Positions 16,401 to 24,131 of a stretch of 33,111 nt of DNA are shown here, one piece after another (the first letter of the stretch is position 1; each line of letters starts with the position of its first letter). The notes under the pieces are model-generated. The model made no database searches. It saw only the letters and a program-made list of their open reading frames with translations, and was not told the DNA's origin. Origin of the DNA: Streptomyces huasconensis (GTDB lineage Bacteria; Actinomycetota; Actinomycetes; Streptomycetales; Streptomycetaceae); contig RBWT01000090.1 in NCBI GenBank assembly GCA_004010275.1, forward strand, positions 1 to 33,111. Reading direction: 5' to 3'. The position numbers were made by a program, and so were the translations under genes.

Positions 16401-17635
16401 CGAGCGCCGCGAACTACCCGGACCTCGGCTTCGACCCCACCCCCGGCGACTGCGACACCGTAAAGGCTCTGCACAAGAAGCTGGACAGCTGCGTCACCGT
16501 CCTCCGTGACACCCGCAAGGTGGTCACCAAGCTGATGGACGGCAGTTACTGGGAAGGTGACGCGGCCGTGGCGTTCCGCGAGGCCATCGACGAGGGACCG
16601 CTCTCCCTGAACCTCAAGAACGCCGCACGGTCCATCGAAAAGGCCGCGAAGCAGCTGGAGCGCTGGGAACGGGACCTCGACGACTTCCAGCGCCGCGCGA
16701 GGGAGCTGAACGGGAAGGCCAAGAACGCCCGCGAGGCACTGAGAGCGGCGAAAGGGCACGCCGAGACCGCCGGCGCCGACCCCGACCTGGACAAGAAGGG
16801 AAAGCATCAGGACGACGCGAAGAAGGCCCTGAAGCTCGCCGATGGAAAGGTCGAGGACGCACAGGCGGAACTCGACCGGATTCTGGGCAGGGCACGGAGT
16901 CTGCAGAGCGAGCACGCGGAGCGGTCGAAGTACCGCGCGGAAAAGATCCGCGACGCGACGGACAAACTGGCGCCGCACGAGCCGGGGTGGTTCGAGAAGG
17001 CGTGCGAGTGGGTCGAGGAGAACCTGCCGGACATTCTCAGCGCGGTTGCCGGGGTTCTGGCGCTGGCAGCGATCATCGCCACCGGCCCGTTGGGGCTCGG
17101 GGTGGCGGCTGCGCTGATGGTGGCTGCATCAGTTGTAAGCACTGGAGCGCTCGCCGCTCGGCTTTCGGACCCGGCGGTGCGGGAGTCGCTGTGGGACGGA
17201 CTCAGCAAGGGTGAGTTCGACGCCGACTTCTTCAGTAACCTGGTATCGGTGGGAGCCGACGGACTAGGCATGGTTCCAGGGCTCGGTGCCACCCTCAAAG
17301 GAGGGCTCGGAGCAGCACGTTCGGTCAGGGCAGCGGAAACGACACTCAGCCTCGGGCAGAAGCTGGCACTCTTCGGCACCAAGACCGCGGAGGGTGCACA
17401 CGGCATGACCGGTGTGGCGAACCCCTTGCTCCAACGCGTGTTTCGAGGGACAAGCAATCCCTCCGCGGTGATCGACTCCATTGGTAAGGGCTCAGCTGCC
17501 ATCGGCCTCGTAACGGCGGGTTACGGCTTGGCGTCCGAGGACGAGATCAAGGGGCAAGTAGGCACTGGTATCGATGGCACGCGACTCGGCGTCGATCTGC
17601 CCGCCCTTCCGGGTCTTCTGCGCGCCGCCTTCTGA
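16397..17635 (+). CDS. putative T7SS-secreted protein, cassette B
   Basis: A 412-aa protein from GTG 16397. Residues 1-115 are the ESAT-6-like hairpin, opening with YPDLGFDPTPGDCDTVKAL and turning at GSYWEGDAAVAF (W-x-G). Residues 115-195 form a strongly charged coiled coil. Two or three hydrophobic segments follow (ILSAVAGVLALAAIIATGPL, ALMVAASVVSTGALAA), then a Gly-rich C-terminal domain ending LGVDLPALPGLL. Like its cassette A relative it shows no toxin motif. The C-terminal halves differ more than the N-terminal halves, the pattern expected of a conserved targeting domain with a variable payload. Confidence 0.85.
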   Translation: MTSAANYPDLGFDPTPGDCDTVKALHKKLDSCVTVLRDTRKVVTKLMDGSYWEGDAAVAFREAIDEGPLSLNLKNAARSIEKAAKQLERWERDLDDFQRRARELNGKAKNAREALRAAKGHAETAGADPDLDKKGKHQDDAKKALKLADGKVEDAQAELDRILGRARSLQSEHAERSKYRAEKIRDATDKLAPHEPGWFEKACEWVEENLPDILSAVAGVLALAAIIATGPLGLGVAAALMVAASVVSTGALAARLSDPAVRESLWDGLSKGEFDADFFSNLVSVGADGLGMVPGLGATLKGGLGAARSVRAAETTLSLGQKLALFGTKTAEGAHGMTGVANPLLQRVFRGTSNPSAVIDSIGKGSAAIGLVTAGYGLASEDEIKGQVGTGIDGTRLGVDLPALPGLLRAAF

Positions 17636-17661
17636 CTTTTCCTCGCAGAGAGAGTGTCCAA

Positions 17662-18318
17662 GTGAACCTTGCCGAATTCCCCACCGCGTGGGACCACTCC
17701 CCCTCGCGTCGTGCCTGGTCCCTGCACATGTCCCTGAACATGGCCGGGCTCATCGGCTGGGTCGGTGGATGGATCGCGCTGCTCGGGATCTCCACCGAGA
17801 CACCCAACTGGGTCGTGTGGATCTTCATGCCGTACTTCATTTACGGCTTCTACCGCGCATACGTGCAACTGCGCTACTTCCCTACGGCACTGAGAATGCG
17901 GCGCATCATGCGCGCCTACCCGTGGCAGGTGCTGCGCGATGTCCCACACGGCCTGGCGGACCTTCCAGAGATTGTGGGCCCTCAGCACGGATGGTTCGAG
18001 TTCCCCAGTCCCGCCGACCCGGGGCAGCGAATCCCGCTGGTTTTCACTCAGCACTTCCGCCTGAACTGGTGGACCCGGCGGATGGCCCCCCGCGCCAAGC
18101 CTCACTTCAAGGCGCAGATCGAGAGCATCTGGTTCGCCGGTGATCCACGCATGATCGGCCTCATCGCCGCCCCGACTCCGAGCGGGCAGGCGCCCCGCCG
18201 ATTCCAAATTCTCGACCAGCGCCTGGGAAAGGGCGATGGGGACCGTCTGGCGGAATGGGGGCTCACGCCCGATGATCTCGAACGTGGTCGCCGCGTCGGA
18301 GTCACCCCTAACCGCTGA
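17662..18318 (+). CDS. two-TM membrane protein, cassette B
   Basis: A 218-aa protein, GTG 17662, 26 bases after the substrate gene. Two adjacent hydrophobic helices (HMSLNMAGLIGWVGGWIALL and WVVWIFMPYFIYGFYRAYVQ) are followed by a cytoplasmic domain of about 150 residues with WQVLRDVPHGLADLP, GWFEFPSPADPGQRIPLVF and ESIWFAGDPRMIGLI. It occupies the slot that the PH-like one-TM protein has in cassette A, though I see no clear sequence match between the two. Function unknown; probably a membrane accessory of the cassette. Confidence 0.78.
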   Translation: MNLAEFPTAWDHSPSRRAWSLHMSLNMAGLIGWVGGWIALLGISTETPNWVVWIFMPYFIYGFYRAYVQLRYFPTALRMRRIMRAYPWQVLRDVPHGLADLPEIVGPQHGWFEFPSPADPGQRIPLVFTQHFRLNWWTRRMAPRAKPHFKAQIESIWFAGDPRMIGLIAAPTPSGQAPRRFQILDQRLGKGDGDRLAEWGLTPDDLERGRRVGVTPNR

Positions 18319-18345
18319 CGGACCCCGCCGGATGGAGGCACTCAG

Positions 18346-19071
18346 TTGAGCAGGCCACAGTTCATTCTCGACGCGTCAGTCGATGAACCCGGCGGTGACA
18401 TCTGGTTCGCCGTACCAGCGGGTTTCACTGCAATGCCCCTCAGTGCGCTGCTGAACCCGCCGGACTCTTCCGGAGCCGAAGAGTTGCGCACTGCCATCGA
18501 GCCGTTGCTCGATTCCGCCCCGGGCGACGGCGCCCGCCAGCGGTTTCTGGCACACGTTGCGGGAGGCCAACAACTGCTTGCTGCTCTGGTCGAGGCGGGC
18601 ACGACCCATTGCTCCATCGGCCTGCACCGCGACGACATCTCCGCCCCCGGCAAGAACGGCGAGGCCGGCGGCGGGTTTCTGTTCTCCCTTTTCACCGTGG
18701 CATGGCGAGACATCGCCCCCACCGCACCCGCCGCCACCGCCGCCCGAGCCGTCGCAGGCGCCGAGGGCCACACGAACATCGAGTACCTCGAACTCCCCTG
18801 CGGACCGGCCAGCTTCAGCGAGACCATCCGCACCCCGAACGCCGACTCCGGCCTCCCCCAGGACCCCGTGCTCCAGGTCTTCGCCCACCTCCCCCACCCG
18901 GACGGCAAACGCCTGGTGGTTCTAACGCTCGGCACCACCGCCGTACGTCGGCGCGCGGAGTACCGGAGCCTGCTGCACCAGATCGCCGAGAACGTCAGCT
19001 TCGAGAACCCTCTCCTCGAAATGGAGGCTCTCGCCAAAGCGGACGGTGGCAGTCGGCCCCCGCGCGGTTGA
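18346..19071 (+). CDS. soluble LPCGPA-motif protein, cassette B
   Basis: A 241-aa cytosolic protein starting at TTG 18346, supported by GGATGGAGG seven bases upstream and by the N-terminal match to the cassette A protein. Shared landmarks: (I/L)WF.VP.GF.A(M/L)PL near the start, (E/D)LPCGPA near residue 150, and a final helix before VSF. The centre has a Gly-rich insert (SAPGKNGEAGGGFLFSLF). It ends cassette B as its homologue ends cassette A. It may be a dedicated chaperone or immunity protein for the secreted pair; nothing in the sequence decides between these. Confidence 0.76.
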   Translation: MSRPQFILDASVDEPGGDIWFAVPAGFTAMPLSALLNPPDSSGAEELRTAIEPLLDSAPGDGARQRFLAHVAGGQQLLAALVEAGTTHCSIGLHRDDISAPGKNGEAGGGFLFSLFTVAWRDIAPTAPAATAARAVAGAEGHTNIEYLELPCGPASFSETIRTPNADSGLPQDPVLQVFAHLPHPDGKRLVVLTLGTTAVRRRAEYRSLLHQIAENVSFENPLLEMEALAKADGGSRPPRG

Positions 19072-19260
19072 CGGGTGTCCGACTTTCCCCGCCCGTAGGG
19101 CAATTAAGCGCAATACGCCACCTGCGTGGCTACGTCCTGTCGCACCGATGACTGCCGCCCGCACTCTGCTGGGCCCCGACCGCAGGTTGCTCTTCGTGGC
19201 GCTGCAGGAGGCCCCTACGCACGCCTCTCACCCCCGGGCTGGGCGTCGCCCTGCTCGCCG
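19072..19260. other. gene-free region after cassette B
   Basis: No frame here has a plausible start together with codon use like the neighbours. The residues just before 19260 could be the mutated start of the remnant at 19261-19559, since a different frame reads LGVALLAVP into it. Confidence 0.4.
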
Positions 19261-19559
19261 TACCCCGTCGGCAGCCCCTTCACGTACGAGGCCGCGCACG
19301 ACGCGGCGGTCAAGGAGATGCTCCTCGGCCGCCTCGCCGACACCGACCACATCGTCACGGGCCTCGACAGCCGCCCATTCGGCGGCACGACGGACCAGCA
19401 GCACAGCAAATCCCTCGGCACTTACAGCGGCCTCGCCGAGTATCACCCCGGCTCGGAGGCCCCGAGCGGTACTACGACGCCATCTCCCCGCTCAAACGCC
19501 TGCGGACCGTCCCCGGCACCCTGGGAACCGCGGACACGCAACGTCCCGCACCCCCATGA
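19261..19559 (+). pseudogene. remnant of an unidentified gene
   Basis: About 70 codons in one frame look like real protein (YPVGSPFTYEAAHDAAVKEM, LLGRLADTDHIVTGLDSRPF, LGTYSGLAEYHPGSEAP). After a CCCC run near 19460 the protein-like reading moves to another frame (PERYYDAISPLKRLRTVPG) and ends with TGA at 19557. No start codon with a ribosome site is seen; the upstream part seems to need a further frame change. I do not recognise the family. Lack of initiation and at least one frame change argue for a decayed gene, though a sequencing indel could account for part of it. Confidence 0.5.
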
Positions 19560-19801
19560 ACACCCGTCAGGCCCCCGCCCCAGAAGTCCTGGTCAGGCGC
19601 ACGCCCGGCCGTCATTGCCCGGGGTCCTACCGCGTGATACACAGAGTGACCAGACCTCACGCACGAGGAACCGTACGAAGTCGGCCAACGAATGGCGTCA
19701 AGGCGTCATCCGCAAGGGCGATTGTCGGCGACAATGAGCTGTCCTCTGCACCGAGGTAGGCAGAGGTGGCAGAACAACCCACTAGGGGCGGTGAGTTACA
19801 C
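19560..19801. other. promoter region of the T4SS-like operon
   Basis: No gene is seen between the remnant and the T4SS-like operon. Apart from the palindrome at 19721-19735 I find no defined element. Confidence 0.4.
19721..19735. promoter_or_regulatory. 15-bp palindrome, candidate operator of the T4SS-like operon
   Basis: ATTGTCG-g-CGACAAT is a perfect 7-base inverted repeat around one base, ending 66 bases before the first gene of the operon. It stands out from GC-rich flanks. Size and symmetry suit a dimeric repressor such as GntR or TetR type; no such regulator gene lies in the window. Confidence 0.5.
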
Positions 19802-20110
19802 ATGCTTATGGCAGCCGAAAAGGGCGACATCACCACCATCATCGGCGGGATCGCCCCCGACTGGGGTCCCTTCGGGAGCCTGGGCAACGAGGCACGCGTG
19901 ATGATCGAGGTCGTGATGGCGATCGCCATCCTCCTCTGTCTCGGCATTGCCATCTGGGGCGCGGCGAAGCAGCGCATCGGCGCGACGGCGCTGCGCGACA
20001 CCTTCAGCGCGGAACAGGGCAAGGGCCTGATCATCGCGGGCCTGACCGGAGTCTTCATCATCGGTTCGCTCGGCACACTCTTCACCATCGTGTACGGCAT
20101 GGCGGTCTAG
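19802..20110 (+). CDS. small two-TM protein of the T4SS-like operon
   Basis: A 102-aa membrane protein from ATG 19802, preceded by GGGGCGGTGAG; an in-frame GTG at 19766 gives a 114-aa form with a weaker site. After a short N-terminal part (IIGGIAPDWGPFGSLGNEA) come two membrane segments (MIEVVMAIAILLCLGIAIWG and GLIIAGLTGVFIIGSLGTLF) around a polar loop. The size and two-TM hairpin resemble VirB2-type pilins or the small subunit of Gram-positive T4SS. As first gene of the operon it probably forms an oligomer in the membrane. No pilin processing site is evident. Confidence 0.8.
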   Translation: MLMAAEKGDITTIIGGIAPDWGPFGSLGNEARVMIEVVMAIAILLCLGIAIWGAAKQRIGATALRDTFSAEQGKGLIIAGLTGVFIIGSLGTLFTIVYGMAV

Positions 20111-20333
20111 CGTCCCCACCCCCCCGCCTCCGACGCGTCCCCTCCCCCTGGCCTCTCCTGTGCCCCGTCTCTCTCCTGTCCCCCTCTCCCCACCCGTCCG
20201 TCGTGCCCACCGGCTGAGGTTGCAACTCCCTGATGTCGAGTCACCACACCGCGCCCGCGCGGGAACCAGCACGGCTACCGTCATACGTGTCCTACGTGAC
20301 GGTTCAGCGAGAGGGTGAGGGGGCGGTCGCGGC
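20111..20333. other. intergenic region with pyrimidine tract and inverted repeat
   Basis: Bases 20111-20200 on the plus strand are nearly all C and T, an unusually strong strand asymmetry. At 20277-20303 ACCGTCA and TGACGGT form a 7-base inverted repeat with 13 bases between, 31 bases before the next start codon. No gene is seen. A second promoter for the downstream genes may lie here. Confidence 0.45.
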
Positions 20334-21176
20334 ATGAGCCTCGACGACGAGCGGAACGACGGCCTCTTCGGCGGCTCGGGAGAGACCAGGACGCGGCTTC
20401 CCGAGGGGGAGGGCGGCGACGACGTCTACGGCGGCGCGCGCAGATCCGCCCGGCCCGGGCGGTCGTCGTCCCGGAGCCTGGTGACGGTGGTCGGCGTCGT
20501 GGTCCTGCTGATCGCGGCGATCGCCTTCGCCAACCGGGGCGGGGGCGAGGACTCGGCGGCGGGCGGCGACGCGAAGAAGCCGGCCGGCTCGGCGACGGCC
20601 CCTTCGGGGGAGAAGCCGGTCGGGGGGAAGACGGAGGGCATCGCGACCGGCTTCGCCAAGGCGGAGCAGGGTGCGCAGAGCGCCGCGGCGAACTACGCGG
20701 TGGCGCTCGGCTCGGCCGAGATGTTCGACAAGACCAAGCGTCACGCCATCGTCAGTACTGTCATGGCTCCGGAGAGCGTGGCCGAGTTCCAGAGTGAGCT
20801 GGACAAGGCGTACACCGCGCCGTTCTTCCGGAACGTGGGCCTGAACGAGGACGGATCGACGCCGAACGGCTATCAGTTCGTCTCACGCACGAGCCCGATC
20901 GGCACCAAGGTCACCGACTTCTCGGACGGCAAGGCCGCCGTCGAGGTCTGGTGCAGTGGTCTGCTCGGCCTGGCCGGTGAGAAGTCCATCAAGCCGGTCA
21001 CCAACAGCTGGTTCACGGTCACCATGAAGCTGGCGTGGATCGACGGCGACTGGAAGGCCGTCACGCACTCCCAGAAGAGCGGTCCCGCCCCGGTTCCCGG
21101 GGATGACCGTGCGTCCGGCTCCGACGAGATCGCCAAGGCGGTCGAAGGGTACGGAGGTTTCACGTATGCCCGGTAG
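20334..21176 (+). CDS. VirB8/TcpC-like conjugal transfer protein
   Basis: A 280-aa bitopic membrane protein, ATG 20334. The cytoplasmic N-terminus (about 45 residues, charged) precedes one membrane segment (SLVTVVGVVVLLIAAIAFAN). After a Gly/Lys-rich linker the outer domain (residues 95-275) looks NTF2-like: AKAEQGAQSAAANYAVALGS, a loop with FFRNVGLNEDG, and strands VEVWCSGLLGLAG, TNSWFTVTMKLAWIDGDWKA. This is the layout of VirB8 and TcpC, structural subunits of T4SS channels. It overlaps the next gene by 11 bases. Confidence 0.83.
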   Translation: MSLDDERNDGLFGGSGETRTRLPEGEGGDDVYGGARRSARPGRSSSRSLVTVVGVVVLLIAAIAFANRGGGEDSAAGGDAKKPAGSATAPSGEKPVGGKTEGIATGFAKAEQGAQSAAANYAVALGSAEMFDKTKRHAIVSTVMAPESVAEFQSELDKAYTAPFFRNVGLNEDGSTPNGYQFVSRTSPIGTKVTDFSDGKAAVEVWCSGLLGLAGEKSIKPVTNSWFTVTMKLAWIDGDWKAVTHSQKSGPAPVPGDDRASGSDEIAKAVEGYGGFTYAR

Positions 21177-22514
21177 CCGCCGTGTACTCAGCCTCAGCGC
21201 CACCGTCGCGGCCGTGCAGACCGCGGCGGTCCTCTTCGCGACGCGCGCCTTCGCCGCGCCCGAACCCGAAGACGACGCCTGCGATCTCATCCACGGCCCC
21301 GCCAAAAAATACTGCGAAAAAGGCCAACAAGCCGACTCCGACCCCGGCAGCAACCTCCCCGCCGACGAGCCCATCAGCCCCGGCCTCGACCCCCTCAGCT
21401 CCCTCGCCAAGGGCTGCGCCGAAGCCGCCTCCTGGACCGTCGACAAGCTCTCCGACGCCGTGAAGGAGACCGCCAACGTCGACTTCACCAACCCCACGTT
21501 CCTCCAGCAGTACGCCGTCGTCTTCGCCGCGTCGACCATCCTCACGCTCCTGCTGTGGCTGCTCGCCGTCGCCAAGCGGGCCGTGCGCGGCGTACCGCTG
21601 ACCACCGCGATCTCCGAGGCCATCGGCTTCCTGTGGCTCACGGTCCTCGCCTCCGCCTTCACGCCGCTGATCCTGTACACCGTCGTCTCGGCCACCGACG
21701 GCGTCTCGGCCGTCATCGCCAAGGCGACGGGCGGCCAGACGGACGAGTTCTTCGGTACGTTCTCCGGCGCCCTGAAGAAGGGCGAGGACATCGGCGGCGG
21801 CCCGATCATGCTGATCGTCGTGTCCCTCGTGTCGATCCTCGCCGCCGGCGTCCTCTGGCTGGAGCTGGTCATCAGGGCCGCGCTGCTCTACGTAGGAGCG
21901 CTCCTCGGCACCGTCGTCTACGCCGGCCTCGTCGACAAGAACCTGTGGTCGCACGTCCGCCGCTGGGCGGGCATCATGATCGCCGTCATCCTCGTCAAAC
22001 CGATCATCGTCATCGTGCTGGGCCTCGCCGGGGCGCTCTCCGCCGACGACGGGCCCGACGCGTTCTCCGCCGTCGTCTCCGGGCTCTCGATCATCCTGCT
22101 CGCCATCTTCGCGAGCGCCATGATCTACCGTTTCGTCCCCGGCTTCGGCGACGAACTCGCGGGCTCCCGCGACAACCGCATCATGCGCGGCGCCCAGAAC
22201 AAGGCCGCCGCCGTGATCAGCTCCCCCGCCTCCCTCGTCTCCCAGGGCATCAAGACCCACAGCGCCCGGGGCAACGGCAGCGGCGGTGGCGGCGGCACCA
22301 ACCAGCCCCGGCCCGCCAACCCCGCGGGCGGCGGCGTCGCCGCCCACAGCAGCCGCCCCACCGGGGGCGCGGCTCGGCGAACGGCGGCGGAGCCGTCCCC
22401 TCCGCCGCACCCGCGCCGCGCAGCAGCACCAGCGCGACCAACACGCCGCACGCGGGCAACCGCGGCGGCTCCCGCACCAGCAGTACCAACCGCACGGGAG
22501 GTGAAGGGCGTTGA
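21166..22514 (+). CDS. VirB6-like polytopic membrane protein, tail frame-disrupted
   Basis: Starts at ATG 21166 with GGAGG nine bases upstream. A signal-like N-terminus (VQTAAVLFATRAFAAPEPED) is followed by a periplasmic stretch with Cys (DACDLIHGPAKKYCEKG) and about six membrane helices between residues 110 and 330, then a Gly/Ser/Asn-rich tail. As it stands the frame stays open into the next gene. The natural tail (GSANGGGAVPSAAPAP to TNRTGGEGR, stop at 22512-22514) lies in another frame and is reached if one base is added near 22362-22374, giving 449 aa. Role: membrane pore subunit of the T4SS-like machine. Confidence 0.8.
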
Positions 22515-24069
22515 CGACCCAGTCCCACGTGTCCCAGCCGGTCGCGCCCCGCCGCACATATCTGATCGGCCGCGCGCGCCGAACGCGATCGTCGGCAAGA
22601 ACCGCGAGACCGGGGAGATCGCCCTGATCATCGCGGGGGCGTTCCTCGGCATGATGTGCGGACTCCTCGTCCCCGTCCTCTCCCTGCGCATCGTGCTGCT
22701 CACCGGCCTGCCGATGCTCGCCATCGCGGCGGTGTACGTCCCGTACAAGGGCCGGACGTTCTACAAGTGGTTCGAGATCAACCGCACGTACAAGCGTTCC
22801 CTGAAGCGCGGCACCGCCTACCGCTCCGCCGCCCCGGAGGCCGGGGTCAGGCTGGACGGCCGCGAGGTCGAGGTCGGGCCGCCACCCGGCATCGGCCGCA
22901 TCAGCTGGCTGGCCGCGCCCTTCGGGCCGGACGAGATCGCCGTACTGCTGCACGCCGACCGGCGGACCGTCACCGCCGCCATCGAGATCGAGGGCCCGGG
23001 CGTCGGCCTGCGCGACAGCGAGGACCAGGAGGCCCTCGTCGACCGCTTCGGCACGCTCCTGAAGCACGTGGCGAACGGCGACGGCTTCGTCACCCGCCTC
23101 CAGATGCTCGCCCGCACCCTGCCCGCCGACCCCGACGCCCACGCCAAGGACGTCGCCCAGCGCGGCGACGACCGCGCCCTGCCGTGGCTCCAGGAGTCGT
23201 ACGACCAGCTCCAGTCGATGGTGTCGACCAGCAGCGAGCAGCACCGCGCCTACCTCGTCGCCTGCATGCACTACTCCCGCGACCTCGCCGCCGAGGCGCA
23301 GGCCATGGCCCGCGCGGCCCGCCCGCACGGCGGCCGCAAGCTCGACAAGGACTCCGGTCTGGCCGTCGTCATGGCCCGCGAGCTGACCGACATCTGCTCG
23401 CGGCTCCAGGAGGCCGACATCCGCGTACGGCAGCCGCTCGGGCAGGGCCGCCTCGCCTCCCTCGTGCACTCCATGTACGACCCGGACCACCCCATCGACC
23501 ACATCCAGGCGATGACCAAGCGCAACGCCTGGCCCGCGGAGCTGGACGCCATGGAGCCCACCTACCTCCAGGCCAAGACCCGCGAGTCCTCCACCCGCGC
23601 CCCCTGGTGCCACGCCACGGCCTGGGTGAAGGAGTGGCCGATGACGCCCGTCGGCGTCAACTTCCTCGCACCGCTGCTCGTCCACACCCCGGACGTGATC
23701 CGCACGGTGGCCGTGACGATGGACCTCGAACCCACCGAGGTCGCCATCGAGCGGATGCTGACCGAGAAGACGAACGACGAGGCGGAGGCGAGCCGCCAGG
23801 CCAAGATGAACCGCACGGTCGACCCCCGCGACATCGCCTCGCACTCCCGCCTGGACCAGCGCGGCGAGGACCTGGCGAGCGGCGCGGCGGGCGTGAACCT
23901 CGTCGGCTACATCACGGTCTCGTCCCGTTCCCCGGAGGCCCTCGCGCGCGACAAGCGCACCATCCGCGCCTCCGCCGGCAAGTCGTATCTGAAGCTGGAG
24001 TGGTGCGACCGCGAGCACCACAGGGCCTTCGTCAACACGCTGCCGTTCGCGACCGGCATCCGACGCTAG
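22511..24069 (+). CDS. SCO6880-family T4SS-like protein, start frame-disrupted
   Basis: The natural start is TTG 22511, overlapping the stop of the previous gene, and reads MTTQSHVSQPVAPRRTYLIG then RAR; one base must be added near 22571-22582 to continue as PNAIVGKNRETGEIALIIAG, giving 519 aa. Two membrane helices follow (PrgI-like hairpin, GAFLGMMCGLLVPVLSL and MLAIAAVYV), then YKGRTFYKWFE and a large soluble domain up to NTLPFATGIRR. No Walker motif is present; the ATPase is the next gene. Together they resemble VirB4 split into N-terminal and motor halves, with a PrgI-type anchor. In the raw sequence it appears fused to the VirB6-like protein. Confidence 0.82.
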
Positions 24070-24099
24070 AGCGCAAAAGTGCGAGCGCACAATTGCGCT
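24070..24099. promoter_or_regulatory. 30-bp nested palindrome in the T4SS-like operon
   Basis: Starting just after the TAG stop, AGCGCAA-aa-GTGCG-ag pairs with its mirror, CGCAC-aa-TTGCGCT. The only unpaired positions are AA opposite AA and the AG centre. RNA would form a strong hairpin with an internal loop; DNA would be a dimeric site. It lies 32 bases before the ATPase start. Confidence 0.65.
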
Positions 24100-24131
24100 A
24101 GACGGTATCGACGTAGAGGCAGGCTGTTGCG

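Noticed and set aside
22350..22600. Programmed ribosomal frameshifting as the reason for the frame switches
   Set aside because: No slippery heptamer or following pseudoknot-like structure is visible, and the same pattern appears in unrelated genes across the window, which fits indels better.
21160..24090. A very long open frame antisense to the T4SS genes
   Set aside because: In GC-rich DNA the antisense frame stays open as a result of codon bias; its sequence is Gly/Ala/Val/Arg-rich, with no motifs, and the plus strand has clear conserved domains.
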